A stretch of DNA of 64,000 bases, from NCBI GenBank assembly GCA_036852015.1, contig JAANDG010000025.1, positions 434,001 through 498,000 of the forward strand, given 5' to 3'. A model generated the notes under the pieces. It was not told where the DNA came from, ran no database searches, and saw only the letters and a list, made by a program, of their open reading frames with translations. The first letter of the stretch is position 1; each line of letters begins with the position of its first letter. This DNA is from Pelodera strongyloides. Lineage: Eukaryota > Nematoda > Chromadorea > Rhabditida > Rhabditidae. Of the stretch, positions 48,042 to 58,887 are shown piece by piece. The translations under genes and the position numbers were made by a program.

Positions 48042-48069
48042 GATGTTAACCCTATTCCTATAACACACC

Positions 48070-51000
48070 CTAATCAGTGTCCAAAGCCTTAGCTTTGAGC
48101 ACAGCGGGGGCTGATGACGGTGGTAGGATTCTGATATCAGTAACAATTGCCGTGACTAAATCCGCGGGCACTAGTTCCGCATCCTCCCTTCCCAATAACG
48201 ACATCCGCCCATAAGTTTGCACCTGGAAATCAAGGAAATTCGATGTGTAATAGAGTACTTATGTTACGGTTTCGCGCACTTTCGCATGCGAAATTGCGAA
48301 AGTATCATCCATGTTATCGCAGTTTCGCATAGTAGAATGTAGAATTTTCCCTACTGTAGGAAATTTACATACAACTCCAGCGTTTTTTGCATACACCTAA
48401 TGTAAAATTGCTCGAAAATGGAAAAGCAGACTTGGATGGTACATTCGCGGCGAATTCGCGCGAAAGTGCAACATAAATACCTATTACATGAGGCTAGAAC
48501 GCTATGTTTCGAAAGTATACACATCTTAAATTGGTTCCGGACATGGTCGGTATGGAAAAAAGTGTGTTTCACCAAATTCAAATTACCTATAAATTATAAA
48601 TTGTAATGGTTTCCGGAGATGGTCAGACCAACCCGGAGATGGTAGACGTGTCATTTTACGCATTGGTCTATGCCCAGAAGGACATTATGTTGAATATTTT
48701 ATATTTTAAAGTTTTAAAATTTTATAATTTCTTTGTGTAACTAGGTCGAGCCAGTTCTGCAAATGTCTAAAGCTATAAAAGGCACATAAAACGCACGGGT
48801 AATAATAATAGTAATAATAATAATATGCAAAACCAGAAGCGGGGCGCGCACGTACACAAATACACGTGCAAACGGAAACATATAAAACGCGCGTAGAAAA
48901 CTTGCTAAAAGTACCAAATATAAAAAAATGACAATAAATAAAGTCCATACAAACCAAACAACCAACCTTATCAACAAACTTAAACGTTTGAGCACAGACC
49001 ATCAATGGAATATTATTTGCCTTTGCCGCGAGAGCAATCTGTAAATGTAAAAAATCTCATTGGCTTAGAGCAACTAAACTCTCGTGTTGTCTCGTAAAAT
49101 AAACCCCTACTTTGAAACACTGTGTTTTATTAGTTTCGCAAGGTGCAAGACGGTCGAAAGTGCCAGACGGTCGAAAGTCAAAACTCAGTAACTCAGCTAG
49201 AAGTAACATAGCAATTGCTTCGTTTAATGACAATGACAAGGGAACGCGAATATAATACTACCGTTTCAAAGCAATTTCAAAGCAATTTCAAAGCTATTCT
49301 GAAAGGCACGTGCAAAAGTTGTACAAATGGACACGTGACACAAATTATGATATACGATAAAACATAACTACGGTGCCTTTTATGTAGTGAATACAGTACC
49401 TGCAATGATCCCTTCGGACAAGCCACACATCCATTTGAAAGGACTGCCGAGCATCCAAGTAGCACCATATTACACTAAAAAAAGTCAAAAGTCGAATTAA
49501 CCAATAAAAAACGAAACACGAATTATGTAAAGTGCGGTGCGCAAATAAGGACCTTTGCCTTACACACTCTCTTTTAGATACACAAATGTGGACCAACCGG
49601 AATAGCACTAATTTCAATTCATAGCGAAATTCACAGGTAGCATATTATAGCAATAATAATATTAATAGACAATAAATTACAATAATAACAATTGTTGAGA
49701 TACGATCCATTATAGGAGAAGATTCAGTAAAGACACTTTTACATATGTGTCTTTGATGTTTATCCAGGGAGTCATAAATGTTCGAAGATATACCCTTACT
49801 AATAATAACAGTACTAATACTAATGCGAATAATATAACTATACCTTTTCCATTGCGGATCCCAAGGACCGCAAATCTCCATATTCAAGTTTTGTGGTTGT
49901 TCTCCTGCCGATCAGTGATTTGATGTGCTTCATTCCTAAGATACGACGCATCCACACTTATCAATTTATTAACATTAAAAGTGGTAACTCGTATTTATTA
50001 AAGTCGTATAACATGCTGATTTTAAACGTAGAGAACGTTGGTCAACTCGTAGAACACGTTGATTTTACGCTGGTCAACTGCATTTGCGGTATTATGTGCA
50101 AACTTTTTTGCATATTGTGCCAGAAATGCCGAGAGAAGGGAAAGGAAATCAGCGTGTCTATGGACAATTAGGGCGGCTAATTATCTCGTTTTTGCCTGAC
50201 CTCATCAGATGCCCAAGCCACATACATAGTCTATACCTATAAGCTTATAAGATACAAACAAATTGAAACGCAGAAAAAAAAAACTCTTACAAACCTCTTC
50301 CACTGAGTTCCTTATCGAGGACAACAATTAAGTGGTGACGACCCGCGTTTTCCGTCTCTTCGCACGAATCCAAGAGAACGCGATTCACGACCGGGCACCT
50401 GTTTTATAGTGTTTTTTTTTGAACAATGAATATGAGAAATTGAAATAATCAACTCGAACATTGAACTAACATTCCTATAAAAGTAAGTAATCTAAAACTA
50501 TAATAAAGACATTATACTGAACAGTGAACATTGCAGTGTCTGAAATTCGTACACACGTACACAGGCATTTTCCAATACTCATCCACAAAATGTGTTTAAC
50601 ATTTCGCAAAGATGTATGCAAAGTGACGTAGCCACGAGACCCGCGACCAGATAAACGAAATAATAGAATGTGATTCCGACTCGATGTCAATAGTAAACAA
50701 TAAGGCAAATAAACAAATTAAATATACATACCAATCATACGTAACAATCTTCTTCGCCGTTTGCATCTTTTTCCGCAAATGTTCCGAAATTGCGCGCGTT
50801 CCGTATTCAAAGCATGTGGACATTGCATCGTCCAGCCACTGTTGCAAGTCATCCAGTTTCTGGAAATTAAATTAATATTAAAAAAATAAGCTAAAATAAA
50901 AACATTAACAATCGAACGTGCAAAGGAGTGTGCCAAAATCATCGGGCTAGAATCATAATGTGTCATCAGAAGCCACATTCACCACTCAATTCCCCGAAAG

Positions 51001-54000
51001 GGAACTGTTGTCTCAAGTAAGAATCCCGTTTTCTCTCCAAGGGGAATATTTCCCCGAGGGAATCGTAGTGGTAAATATGGCTTCAGACTTCAGAAGTCAC
51101 TACGCGTACGCGCAAAATCGTTCGCGCACATTAAAGTATCATGCCGACACGAAAACGAAAATGCATCCCACAACACTACAGGCTCCAACACTCCACCGCT
51201 TACTATTGAAAAACAAAACAAAGCATTATTTCTCCTATCCTTCTAGCTTCTGGCTCTACTACCCTGCCACATAATTAACATCAAAAGAAAAAAAACTAAA
51301 CTAAATGGTGCGGTGGGACCATGGAATGGTACAAGGTACAATTTCGGGGAACGAAGGTACCATATTGTGTTAGTAAATGAGGACTGCGGGAAATAACGAA
51401 AGGAAAGGAAATGGGAAGAGTTTACACACATAAAATAAACAAACGCCTACAATGGAAGATGTACTGCATTCCTGAAATATTCCTGTTTACCAAACCTATT
51501 TGCTATTTGCATCACAAAATAATACATACAAAAAGCGTAAAAAACAACTAACCTGGCTACCTCCAGGCAACGGTGGGGCCTTCGTGCAATCGGGCTAAAC
51601 AAAACAAAACGATTAAATGAGTGATAGACTAAATGAAGGGGTAAAAGTTTTTTTGATTTTCAAGTGATTGCTTAGATTTCTAGAGATCAATCAATGTCAA
51701 GCCACTAAAATGTTCCTTAATTAAAGCGAAATACCGGCCGGTTTTTGAAACGCATCGAGTACGTCAGCATTCCTATGCAGCACATGCAAATGAACTTAAA
51801 TTAGGATAAAAATCGAGCTAGATTCGAGCCACTTTGCACAAATACGTAAGAATTCAATTGACCACGATGCGTTTCAAAAACCCGCCGGTATTTCGCTTTA
51901 AAATACTATCCATAATAGAAAATAGAACTAAACTCACGTTCAATCTTGCATGAGTGTCCGGAGATCCCAATTTCTGTATTTCCTTTTTCAACTGCCGCAC
52001 AATGTTGCCAAGCGCGTAGGGAAGGGGCCACTTGCCTACAAAAAAAATTGTAAATGAAAGCGGAATCTTTGTCGTCTAAAAACACTTGAAAATGAGCTAA
52101 AGACCAAGGAACGGGTCTAAAAGTCTGTTGCATACACTAAATTTGCTTACGCTATAGTGGTAAACTCTGGTGAACAATATTCTACCAAAATCATATACAA
52201 CTTCCTACCATCATTGGTCAAATGCGCGAGTTGCGGTTTTATGGCGTTTCCAAGATCCGTGCCCAATGCACTAGATTCCACAGCGGGAGTACGCACCCGT
52301 TCTTCGCCCCAATCGGTGACAAACTGAACAAAATGCTGTTTTTGGATTTTAACATTAAAGTGGTACAACACGTGGTGTTGAAACATACCGTAGAATGTTT
52401 CCACTGTACGCGTTTCAAGATCACGTGTTGTACCCCTTTAGTTACACTTTGATTGGAGTTGGAGCACTGACAGACTGTACAGGTACAGGTCTTGAAATTC
52501 GCAATTATGGATAATGCTAATGCATGTACTGAATTTTCCTCTTTCCCTTTTCTTCGTTAATTAAAACTGCAGAATGCAAAGGATGGGATGAAATGATGAT
52601 AACATAATAATTCACTCATGGCCTCATCTCATCTCAGCTCAATTAAATTATATTTTCTAATTGGTTTCTTTTTGGTATAACAACTTTTCATCGGCCTGGC
52701 ATTTTTAGACATGTGGATGGCATAAAAAACTAAATTACCTTTTTGAACGCCTTTATAAATTCTTCACACAAGAGATCGACTTCGTCAATTTCTTCGCGAT
52801 CGCATCTAAAACACCGAAAAACGTTGTTGGTTTGTTCTTTTTCATTTCAGATAAACGCTAACCTTGCGGGACCATATACTGATCAATATCAATGCTATTT
52901 TATGATACATTAGCTTACTTAATATTAGTTTTCCGGTAGCACAATACACAAACAATCTTCACAAACGATTCAGACGGTTGATTGACTGATAACAATAACA
53001 TTAACATATAACTTTCATATAGCATAAGTGGAATTCTAGAGCCTACAAAATTCAACGAAGATCAACTCACCTAGAAGCAAGCGTCAAAAATGCGGGATGA
53101 ATATGCGCAGTCGACGAAGGCTGTTCCAAAGGCTGTTCCACCGAATTTTGAACTGAAACAAAGAATATTTTGATGACCAGCTAAAAAAATATCCATTACC
53201 AACTACCAAGTACACTAGGCAGAAGTACATCACACCATCACACAAATGGACTTTTCTCATAGCATCAAGCGCCTCGTCGAATGCGTATTTGGGTACATCT
53301 ACATCCTGGTCAACACCACTCCTGCCGGTGAAAAAATCTCCAAAAAAAAACAGTCCAAAATCCAATGCTTTATATTCAAAAAAAATAGTCTAATTCATCT
53401 TTCACATCCCGCCGAAGGTGGGTACCACCTCCCAGGAATTTGAGTTGCGTCCCTAATTTATGCCCCGGGACTAATGGACTAACTTGAACATATACCTTGA
53501 CCTAGCTAAATCCGTGGAAAAGAAACCCAAAATCTTGAGAATTTATACCAGCAATATAAAGCATTAAATCCGAGAATTGTGACTGACTGTAAATGGCATT
53601 CATGTACGTTGAAATATACAAATGTTAAAAAGCAAGGTAAAAAAACTTACCGGTCAACTGAGAGGGCCTTTGAGTTCCCTGCGCCAGGTTCTCCGTCATT
53701 TCAATCGTGTTCGCAGTTAAATCTAAATAAAAAAAATATTTTCTCATTTCGGAACAAACATAGTTCATTGCGTCATACAACTGTCGAAAAAAACACAACG
53801 TTGTGGTTATTGTTTCCCCACGGCGATAAATGAGTCAACACCCTAATCAACGAACAAAAATAACTCAGAGAGAATGAAAAAAAAAACACAAACCAAATTG
53901 AACCTCTCGGCCATCGCGTTTCTGTGCTTCTCTCGCACTTTTCAATGCGGATTTAATATCCAGATGTTCAACATGACCGTCTCTAAAATTGGGTGGAGAT

Positions 54001-55374
54001 GGCTCGGGCTCCCGGTGGTGGTGTGGCACGTCCAAATGCTCATGACCACCTAAACACTTATGTTGATCGCATATTATCTTATTATATAAAAGAATAACTG
54101 TAGTGTGCTCTAGCACTCTGTGCGTCACGGAAGTTCAATTTGACTAAGATGTTACGCAGTATAAAAAGGGTGGAGAAGCAAACGAGCTCATTATGCAAAA
54201 GAACAACTTTGTGGTTGACTTTTTCACAAGGGTTTCATCTACGTTTCAGACGTTTCATAAGTGAGGAAAGTCGCCTCACTGGTTATTACATAAGAAACTC
54301 TCCATATCCCTAACAACAACTTTTCCCGTTATGGTTTGTTTCTTAATAACATAAACATAGTGATGTCATTTCAATATCAACCCCACATCTGGAAACAGGA
54401 CAGAACATGAGGGTACAGGTGGGTAGAGAGGTATGAAGTAAGAATTATGAAACAGAGCATACCTGGCGTCGGACCCTGAGGCTTCTGTTGTGCTTCTCCT
54501 TTTTGTTTCGGTTGCTGTTGTTGTTGTTGTTGGCCTCCGGCAGCTTTTTTTGCCTCGGCAGCGGCGGCTAGAGAAAAAAATAAAAGATGCTAAAGAAATG
54601 ACAAATATGGTGAAATAAACGGCCGATCTTAAAATGAGTGACACGACGGTGGACCGTGTCAAACAAAAAAATTTCGTTTAATGGTTTAAATAAAGTGTCC
54701 CGTGTTGATAGGCATATATCGCTGTTCAACTCTTCTTTGAAGTGGTATAGCACACTTGTTTAAATAAAACGTATGTTGGACAACTGCATTTCCATGTATT
54801 ATACGCAAATTATGCGATGTTTCTCCACAGAATGGAACGCAATTTGACGGGAATGCAGTTGTCCCAGTATAGCCCGACCCACGTGCAATACCACTTTAAC
54901 AAATAGGGGCTTCCCACGGCGAATAAAGTAAATCCAAAAATCAAAAACCTTTAGCTGCCTTTGCTGCAGCTTTCGCCTTTCTCTCTGCTATAACTTCTTC
55001 CTTGCTCTTTTGATGCCTGGCCAGCTGCCCCAATTCCTTGGCGCTCTTCTCCGAAATATTAAGTTGTTCCACACCATTGGTTAATCCAGAAATATCCGAA
55101 ACCTAAAAATAATATGAAATGAATACTACTGAGCCGGTAGAGGGTAGGCGTAAAGCGGACTTCGCTACGGAAAAATAAAACTTGGTAGGTGTATGTGCAT
55201 GTTATCTGTTATCTTAGCGAAGTAAATAGCTGAGGTAAAGTAAGGAGCTTCTGAACGTGTTGTACTACTACTAACCTTGGTATCCAGTGAAATTACGGGC
55301 TCCGAGGGTTTTGCAGGCTGTTCACCAGGTTTGCGTGCCGCAACACTAGTGCCTCCTCCCTTCTTCTTTCCCAT
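48070..55374 (-). CDS. Translation initiation factor eIF2B, delta subunit (537 residues)
   Basis: Regulatory subunit of the eIF2B guanine-nucleotide exchange complex, which recharges eIF2 with GTP in the cytoplasm and senses phosphorylated eIF2. Sixteen exons: 55374-55276, 55102-54949, 54567-54463, 54049-53894, 53722-53651, 53152-53071, 52805-52739, 52323-52209, 52035-51938, 51594-51553, 50859-50732, 50398-50295, 49935-49844, 49474-49400, 49038-48967 and 48222-48070. All phases agree. Recognised from the alpha/beta/delta fold: HPAFLTLASR, DEVDLLCEEFIKAFKK, IKPQLAHLTND, ALGNIVRQLKKEIQKLG, then AISEHLRKKMQTAKKI, VVNRVLLD, NMVLLGCSAVLSNGCVA, IALAAKANNIPLMVCAQTFK and the C-terminal LVTAIVTDIRILPPSSAPAV. 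The N-terminus is lysine-rich, glutamine-rich (seven Q) and histidine-rich, as typical of the variable eIF2B delta tail. Relative to the animal protein, the acidic segment after KFVDKVQT (usually with DDPDDL) is shortened. It starts 272 bases after the LSm11 stop on the same strand. Small transposons sit in introns 2, 7, 9 and 10. Confidence 0.93.
48258..48480. repeat. Dispersed repeat with inverted ends (pair with 4798-5012)
   Basis: The left part ATGTTACGGTTTCGCGCACT is roughly complementary to the right part GCGCGAAAGTGCAACATAAA. The interior matches 4798-5012. It lies in the last intron of the eIF2B delta gene. Confidence 0.65.
50968..51086. mobile_element. M5 small element in intron 10 of eIF2B delta
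   Basis: TCAGAAGCCACATTCACCAC and GTGGTAAATATGGCTTCAGA. Inner blocks GGGGAATATTTCCCCGAGGG match the other copies. Confidence 0.9.
51721..51901. mobile_element. M1 small TTAA element in intron 9 of eIF2B delta
   Basis: TTAAAGCGAAATACCGGCCG at the left and AAACCCGCCGGTATTTCGCT then TTAA at the right. Reverse orientation interior. Its right end is 37 bp from exon 9 (52035-51938), on the donor side. Confidence 0.93.
52355..52441. mobile_element. M2 short palindromic copy in intron 7 of eIF2B delta
   Basis: TTAAAGTGGTACAACACGTG and CACGTGTTGTACCCCTTTAG. It is 32 bp upstream (minus-strand sense) of the acceptor for exon 8 (52323), so it lies within the normal branch-point region. Confidence 0.88.
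54740..54899. mobile_element. M2 small element in intron 2 of eIF2B delta
   Basis: AAGTGGTATAGCACACTTGT at the left and CGACCCACGTGCAATACCAC then TTTAA at the right. Confidence 0.82.
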
Positions 55375-55400
55375 AGTAAGTATATACTAAAATTATTTAT
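55375..55400 (-). promoter_or_regulatory. Trans-splice-type acceptor before eIF2B delta
   Basis: The minus strand reads AATAAATAATTTTAG then TATATACTTACT and ATG. An AG preceded by TTTT lies 12 bases before the start codon, and AATAAA lies just before it. This is the expected layout of a downstream gene in a nematode operon (spliced-leader addition), with the upstream gene's polyadenylation signal close by. Confidence 0.55.
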
Positions 55401-55645
55401 TTATGTATGAACTGGAACAAGCAAATCCATATATGATGGTTAACAACGTGACGGACGAGATCAATGCGGTGATATTGAAACAAGTAAACCCGATGATAAA
55501 AACACATATTCTAAGAGGAAGACAGACAAGGCCAAGAGAAAAGCCACTGGACATTTAAATGAGCATATAAGAACATAAACCCGCAAAAGTAAAAGAAACA
55601 GAATGCACCACGCTAAACAGCAAAATAAGTAACTATGGCCAAAGA

Positions 55646-56338
55646 TCAAACAAAGCTAACTAAAACAATTGTATCTCCCTTTATCAAGGAGCACATAAGA
55701 CTACGTTGATATACAAGTCGTCCATTCCCAATTGGTAAAGGCCATAATGAATTGTCGGCGATTTGCCACTGTAAAAGCTCCGGAAGAACGCTTTCGAATT
55801 TACGTTTTGATTTCCGTCTCGATTCAAGTTTTCCAGGTAGAAATAATTCAACTGCATCACTTATAATAATATTCATATGATAGTCAAAAGCCGTAACGAC
55901 GCCTCTAACAATCCTGTCGATTTGGTGGTGAGCTCGCATCCTGATTTCTACCTTCCTTCGCGACCTCAACGCCTTAGTAAGCAGGGCTAGTGGTCCCTCA
56001 ACCAGTGTGTGCATAAATTGTACTGCGGTAGACGTCGTATTCAGATTCAGTTTCACTTTCTTGACATCGAAAAGTTCTCGTCCTCGAGTCGAAGCCAACG
56101 CGGCCAGTTTTGACTCTCTTTCTCGACGAATCGCGTTTTTACTTTTGTTGACGCCACGATCAATCTCACACAATTCGAGTGCGATCTCGGGATAATTTGC
56201 TATCAATTGGTGCTCGAAATCATCGACAGAAAGGAGGGATGTTCCTGGTTCACTAGAAGCATCATCAAGATCACTATCGGAATTCGACAGTTCCAGAAGA
56301 GCAAGTGGATCAATTTCGCCTAGAAACCTTTGTTCCAT
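55646..56338 (-). CDS. LSm11-like protein, U7 snRNP Sm-ring subunit (230 residues, intronless)
   Basis: In animals LSm11 replaces an Sm protein in the U7 snRNP ring, which directs 3'-end cleavage of replication-dependent histone pre-mRNA in the nucleus. Evidence here: residues 10-15 are DPLALL within an acidic N-terminus, like the DPLLAL stretch of animal LSm11 used to bind FLASH. Residues 109-122 (MHTLVEGPLALL) and 149-164 (TAFDYHMNIIISDAVE) match the LSm11 Sm1 motif with its D-x-x-x-N-x-x-x-x-D pattern. An insert of about 40 residues follows, and the Sm2 motif is near residues 209-229 (LIKGDTIVLVSF). A long Sm1-Sm2 insert plus an extended N-terminus separates LSm11 from ordinary Sm/LSm proteins. 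It is shorter than the human protein (about 360). The start follows a TTTTCAG acceptor by two bases. It is the first gene of a likely two-gene unit with eIF2B delta. An ordinary but extended LSm protein is the alternative. Confidence 0.85.
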   Translation of the reverse strand: MEQRFLGEIDPLALLELSNSDSDLDDASSEPGTSLLSVDDFEHQLIANYPEIALELCEIDRGVNKSKNAIRRERESKLAALASTRGRELFDVKKVKLNLNTTSTAVQFMHTLVEGPLALLTKALRSRRKVEIRMRAHHQIDRIVRGVVTAFDYHMNIIISDAVELFLPGKLESRRKSKRKFESVLPELLQWQIADNSLWPLPIGNGRLVYQRSLMCSLIKGDTIVLVSFV

Positions 56339-56352
56339 AACTGAAAAGCACG
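56339..56352 (-). promoter_or_regulatory. Trans-splice-type acceptor before LSm11
   Basis: The minus strand reads GTGCTTTTCAG, then TT, then the ATG. A consensus TTTTCAG two bases before a start codon is typical of spliced-leader (SL1) acceptance in nematodes. A cis intron with an upstream non-coding exon is the alternative. Confidence 0.55.
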
Positions 56353-56852
56353 AGAGATCGAATGTTTAAACATAAGCACACTAAAGATACGCAACAAAAA
56401 CATATACTGCAGCACCCCCTGGACCCAGAAGCACAGTAATTGCATACGTAAAGAAAAATAACGTTGGTTGTGTAAAATAAACATAATAATAAAATGATGA
56501 TGTAAATTCACAACTTGTGAAATGCACTTTCGCCGCAAATGTGCGAAAATTGCAAGGAACGAGAGAGTGTGCATATTTGGAGTAAGAGACGCAAAAACAA
56601 AAATTACGATATCTACGGCGTCTTTCAACATCGGCACATGAAAGAATTGCGAACATAATTTCAAAGCTAAACCTTGTTTGCACACGTCGCGGCCACTACA
56701 TTTCTGCAGTATGGAGTTCACCAAAAATAAATAATCGTACAAATATGTTCGTAGGACAATTCATGTGTGAAGTGGTGGAGTAGAATTCTACAATTGGGTA
56801 GTACATTTCCCAGGGTAACATAAAGCCAGGGTTACGTACAATAGTATCCATA

Positions 56853-57012
56853 GCCCGTATTCTCGGGACGACGGAAATGTTCCGTTGGGGAACTCATTTG
56901 TATGCAAATTTCTCGACTATCTAGACTACCTTGAGGAAAAATTTGCATACAAATGAGTTCAAATGAGTACAAATACAAACGGAAAATTTCCGTCGTCCCG
57001 AGAATACGGGCT
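56853..57012. mobile_element. Small inverted-repeat element (CCGTATTCTCGGGACGACGG ends)
   Basis: The left end AGCCCGTATTCTCGGGACGA is complementary to the right end TCGTCCCGAGAATACGGGCT. Inner arms AACTCATTTGTATGCAAATT and AATTTGCATACAAATGAGTT also pair. One copy in the window. Confidence 0.9.
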
Positions 57013-57124
57013 CCATGTGGTAGTATACGTTTTCAGTGGTAGTATATTTGAAAGTGGGGTAGTCTTCTACAATTCTACCGTCAATTCACGTGGCAACAAG
57101 TGCGCTCGTCACTGGGAAAGGGAA

Positions 57125-57350
57125 CAATTGCTGAAACAACAGAAAAACCGTCGCTGGACCATCACCAAATGGTTTTAAACCAGCTGGTGACTGGTTCATG
57201 ACCATTTGGTGACCATGTTATGACAGTTTTCGATAACTTGGTCAAGTTGGTCACCAAATGGGCAGACCCACGAAAAAACCAGTGAACCGTCACCAAATAG
57301 GTTCACCCATTTCCTATAGCTCGTGTTATTATGTTGGACGACTTTGCTGG
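57125..57350. repeat. Dispersed repeat rich in GGTGACCATTTGGTGAC motifs (pair with 58975-59205)
   Basis: GACCATTTGGTGACC, CACCAAATGG and their complements recur several times. The text from CAGAAAAACCGT to GGTTCACCCATTTCCTAT aligns with 58975-59205 (same orientation). Confidence 0.75.
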
Positions 57351-57782
57351 ACGGGCTGATACTGTCGGTTGAGCAGAACAAATCAAAATGAAATTTGGAC
57401 CTTCTTTATAAGTTGTACTATTTACATGGGATGTCTTTGTATTGTATACGCCGTATGTTATTACCGTAAAAAGCGGTAGCCATTAAGGCAGAACATTTAT
57501 TTTTTCCAGGTCTCTGCCTGTCTACTACTCACGTGTTTGTACATTAGGCATAAGTAAACCCCAGACATGTTGATTTCTACGACATATTTTATTTTAGACA
57601 TAACCACATAATATGCCTCAAGAATTACCCACTACAAAATTGTTTCCAAATACAATTACTAAAACAAGAGAAAGTTCAACCCAATGGCAATACAATCATA
57701 TTTGTGCAGTAAATAGGTCTGCACTCTCAAGCAAGAGTACATTAATTTCTCCTGTTACTCCGTGCCCTTCGCACTATTCTGC

Positions 57783-58003
57783 TTAAAGCGAAATGCCAGC
57801 TCCTTTGGAAAATTTGCATATGATAAGCAAATCCTATGTATCCTATGCTAATTTTGCGCGATCGTCCACGTCTATAGGATTTGCGCGACCGCAACGCCTT
57901 AGTAAGCAGGGCTAGTGGTCCCTCAACCAGTGTGTGCATAAATTGTACATACGATTTGCTTATCATATGCAAATTTTCCAAAGGAGCTGGCATTTCGCTT
58001 TAA
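57783..58003. mobile_element. M4 element that captured an LSm11 gene fragment
   Basis: Ends TTAAAGCGAAATGCCAGCTC and its complement, as in 34024-34194. The left arm is intact to GATCGTCCACG. The right arm keeps only its outer part (ACGATTTGCTTATCATATGC onward). Between them lie TCTATAGGATTTG and then 65 bp of LSm11 coding sequence. It sits 1.44 kb upstream of the LSm11 start codon. The right junction falls at a shared GTAC. Confidence 0.95.
57884..57948 (-). pseudogene. LSm11 gene fragment inside M4
   Basis: 64 of 65 bases equal 55959-56023, the only difference being G at 57891 for T at 55966. It encodes residues 106-127 of the LSm11-like protein (QFMHTLVEGPLALLTKAL core of the Sm1 start), in the same orientation as the gene. 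It is not translatable as part of a functional protein. Confidence 0.96.
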
Positions 58004-58426
58004 AGGAAGGCAGTCACTTCAAAATCAATTTTTTTATTCGATTTTTATTAGATGCAAGCAGATTTATAAAACAATATGCAGCCCATAAAAATCCACATAA
58101 AATGGAACTCAGGGAGAGAAATCAATGAGAATGAGTTTTGATAAATGACCGACGCCGGTGCATATATGCAATTGCCAGGGGTACTTGGAGAGTGAACAGC
58201 CTGCAGTGTTACACCTGGCGCGTGGTTAATCACTGCAGGGTATTTATTATGAAACTCTATACGGGCAATTATAAACTACGGTATATAAGTAAAAGTCATA
58301 AACAGGGATTACTCTCCCTGAGTTCGTTTTGCCGTACTTTGGCGCTGGAATCGTCGTTTTCTTCACATATTTGAACAATTAATGAAAAGCGAATAAAAAA
58401 TACGAATTTGTAGTGACTGCGATCCT

Positions 58427-58655
58427 TTAAAGAGAAATAGCGGACGATTTTTGAAACGCATCGTGGGCAACTGAATTCCTACGTATTTATGCTAATTTGC
58501 TCGAAATAGAAGTCGGCCTAAAGCGAAAGCACTTAAAATAAAAAATCGAGCTGCAGCTCGATTTTTTTATTCTAATTTTTGTTCATTTGCATACGCTGCA
58601 TAAAAATGCTGGTCTACTCGATGTGTTTCAAAAACCGGCCGGTATTTCGCTTTAG
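58427..58655. mobile_element. M1 element with internal palindromic insert
   Basis: TTAAAGAGAAATAGCGGACG at the left and AACCGGCCGGTATTTCGCTT then TAG at the right. After GCTCGA the copy has about 55 extra bases, including GGCCTAAAGCGAAA (M1-end text) and AAAAAATCGAGCTGC facing AGCTCGATTTTTT. Confidence 0.85.
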
Positions 58656-58887
58656 TCTGAAATCCTGTATGTACATTTGTACATATATTAATTATAGGCT
58701 TGAATTTAACATTGCATGCTATCAAATTATTACAATTTACCCAAATTATTGCTAGCTCCATTACACTCCGGGAAATAATTTCCCGATTTTTTGCTGTGTG
58801 AATATTTTAATTTCTCACCTCACTGCACAATTTGCTAGATAGAAATTATTCCGTTTATGTTTATGTTACAGAATTTTTGCGGACGAC

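Larger units (their letters stand above)
41753..48069. other. Repeat-rich intergenic region between the two long minus-strand genes
   Basis: Contains M3 (42137-42500), an M1 fragment (42820-42946), M6 (43626-43790), an M4-like palindrome (43795-43942), M1 (46602-46772) and M2 (47959-48041). A GC-richer stretch at 43310-43560 has overlapping open frames on both strands without splice-site support. I call no gene here. Confidence 0.5.
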
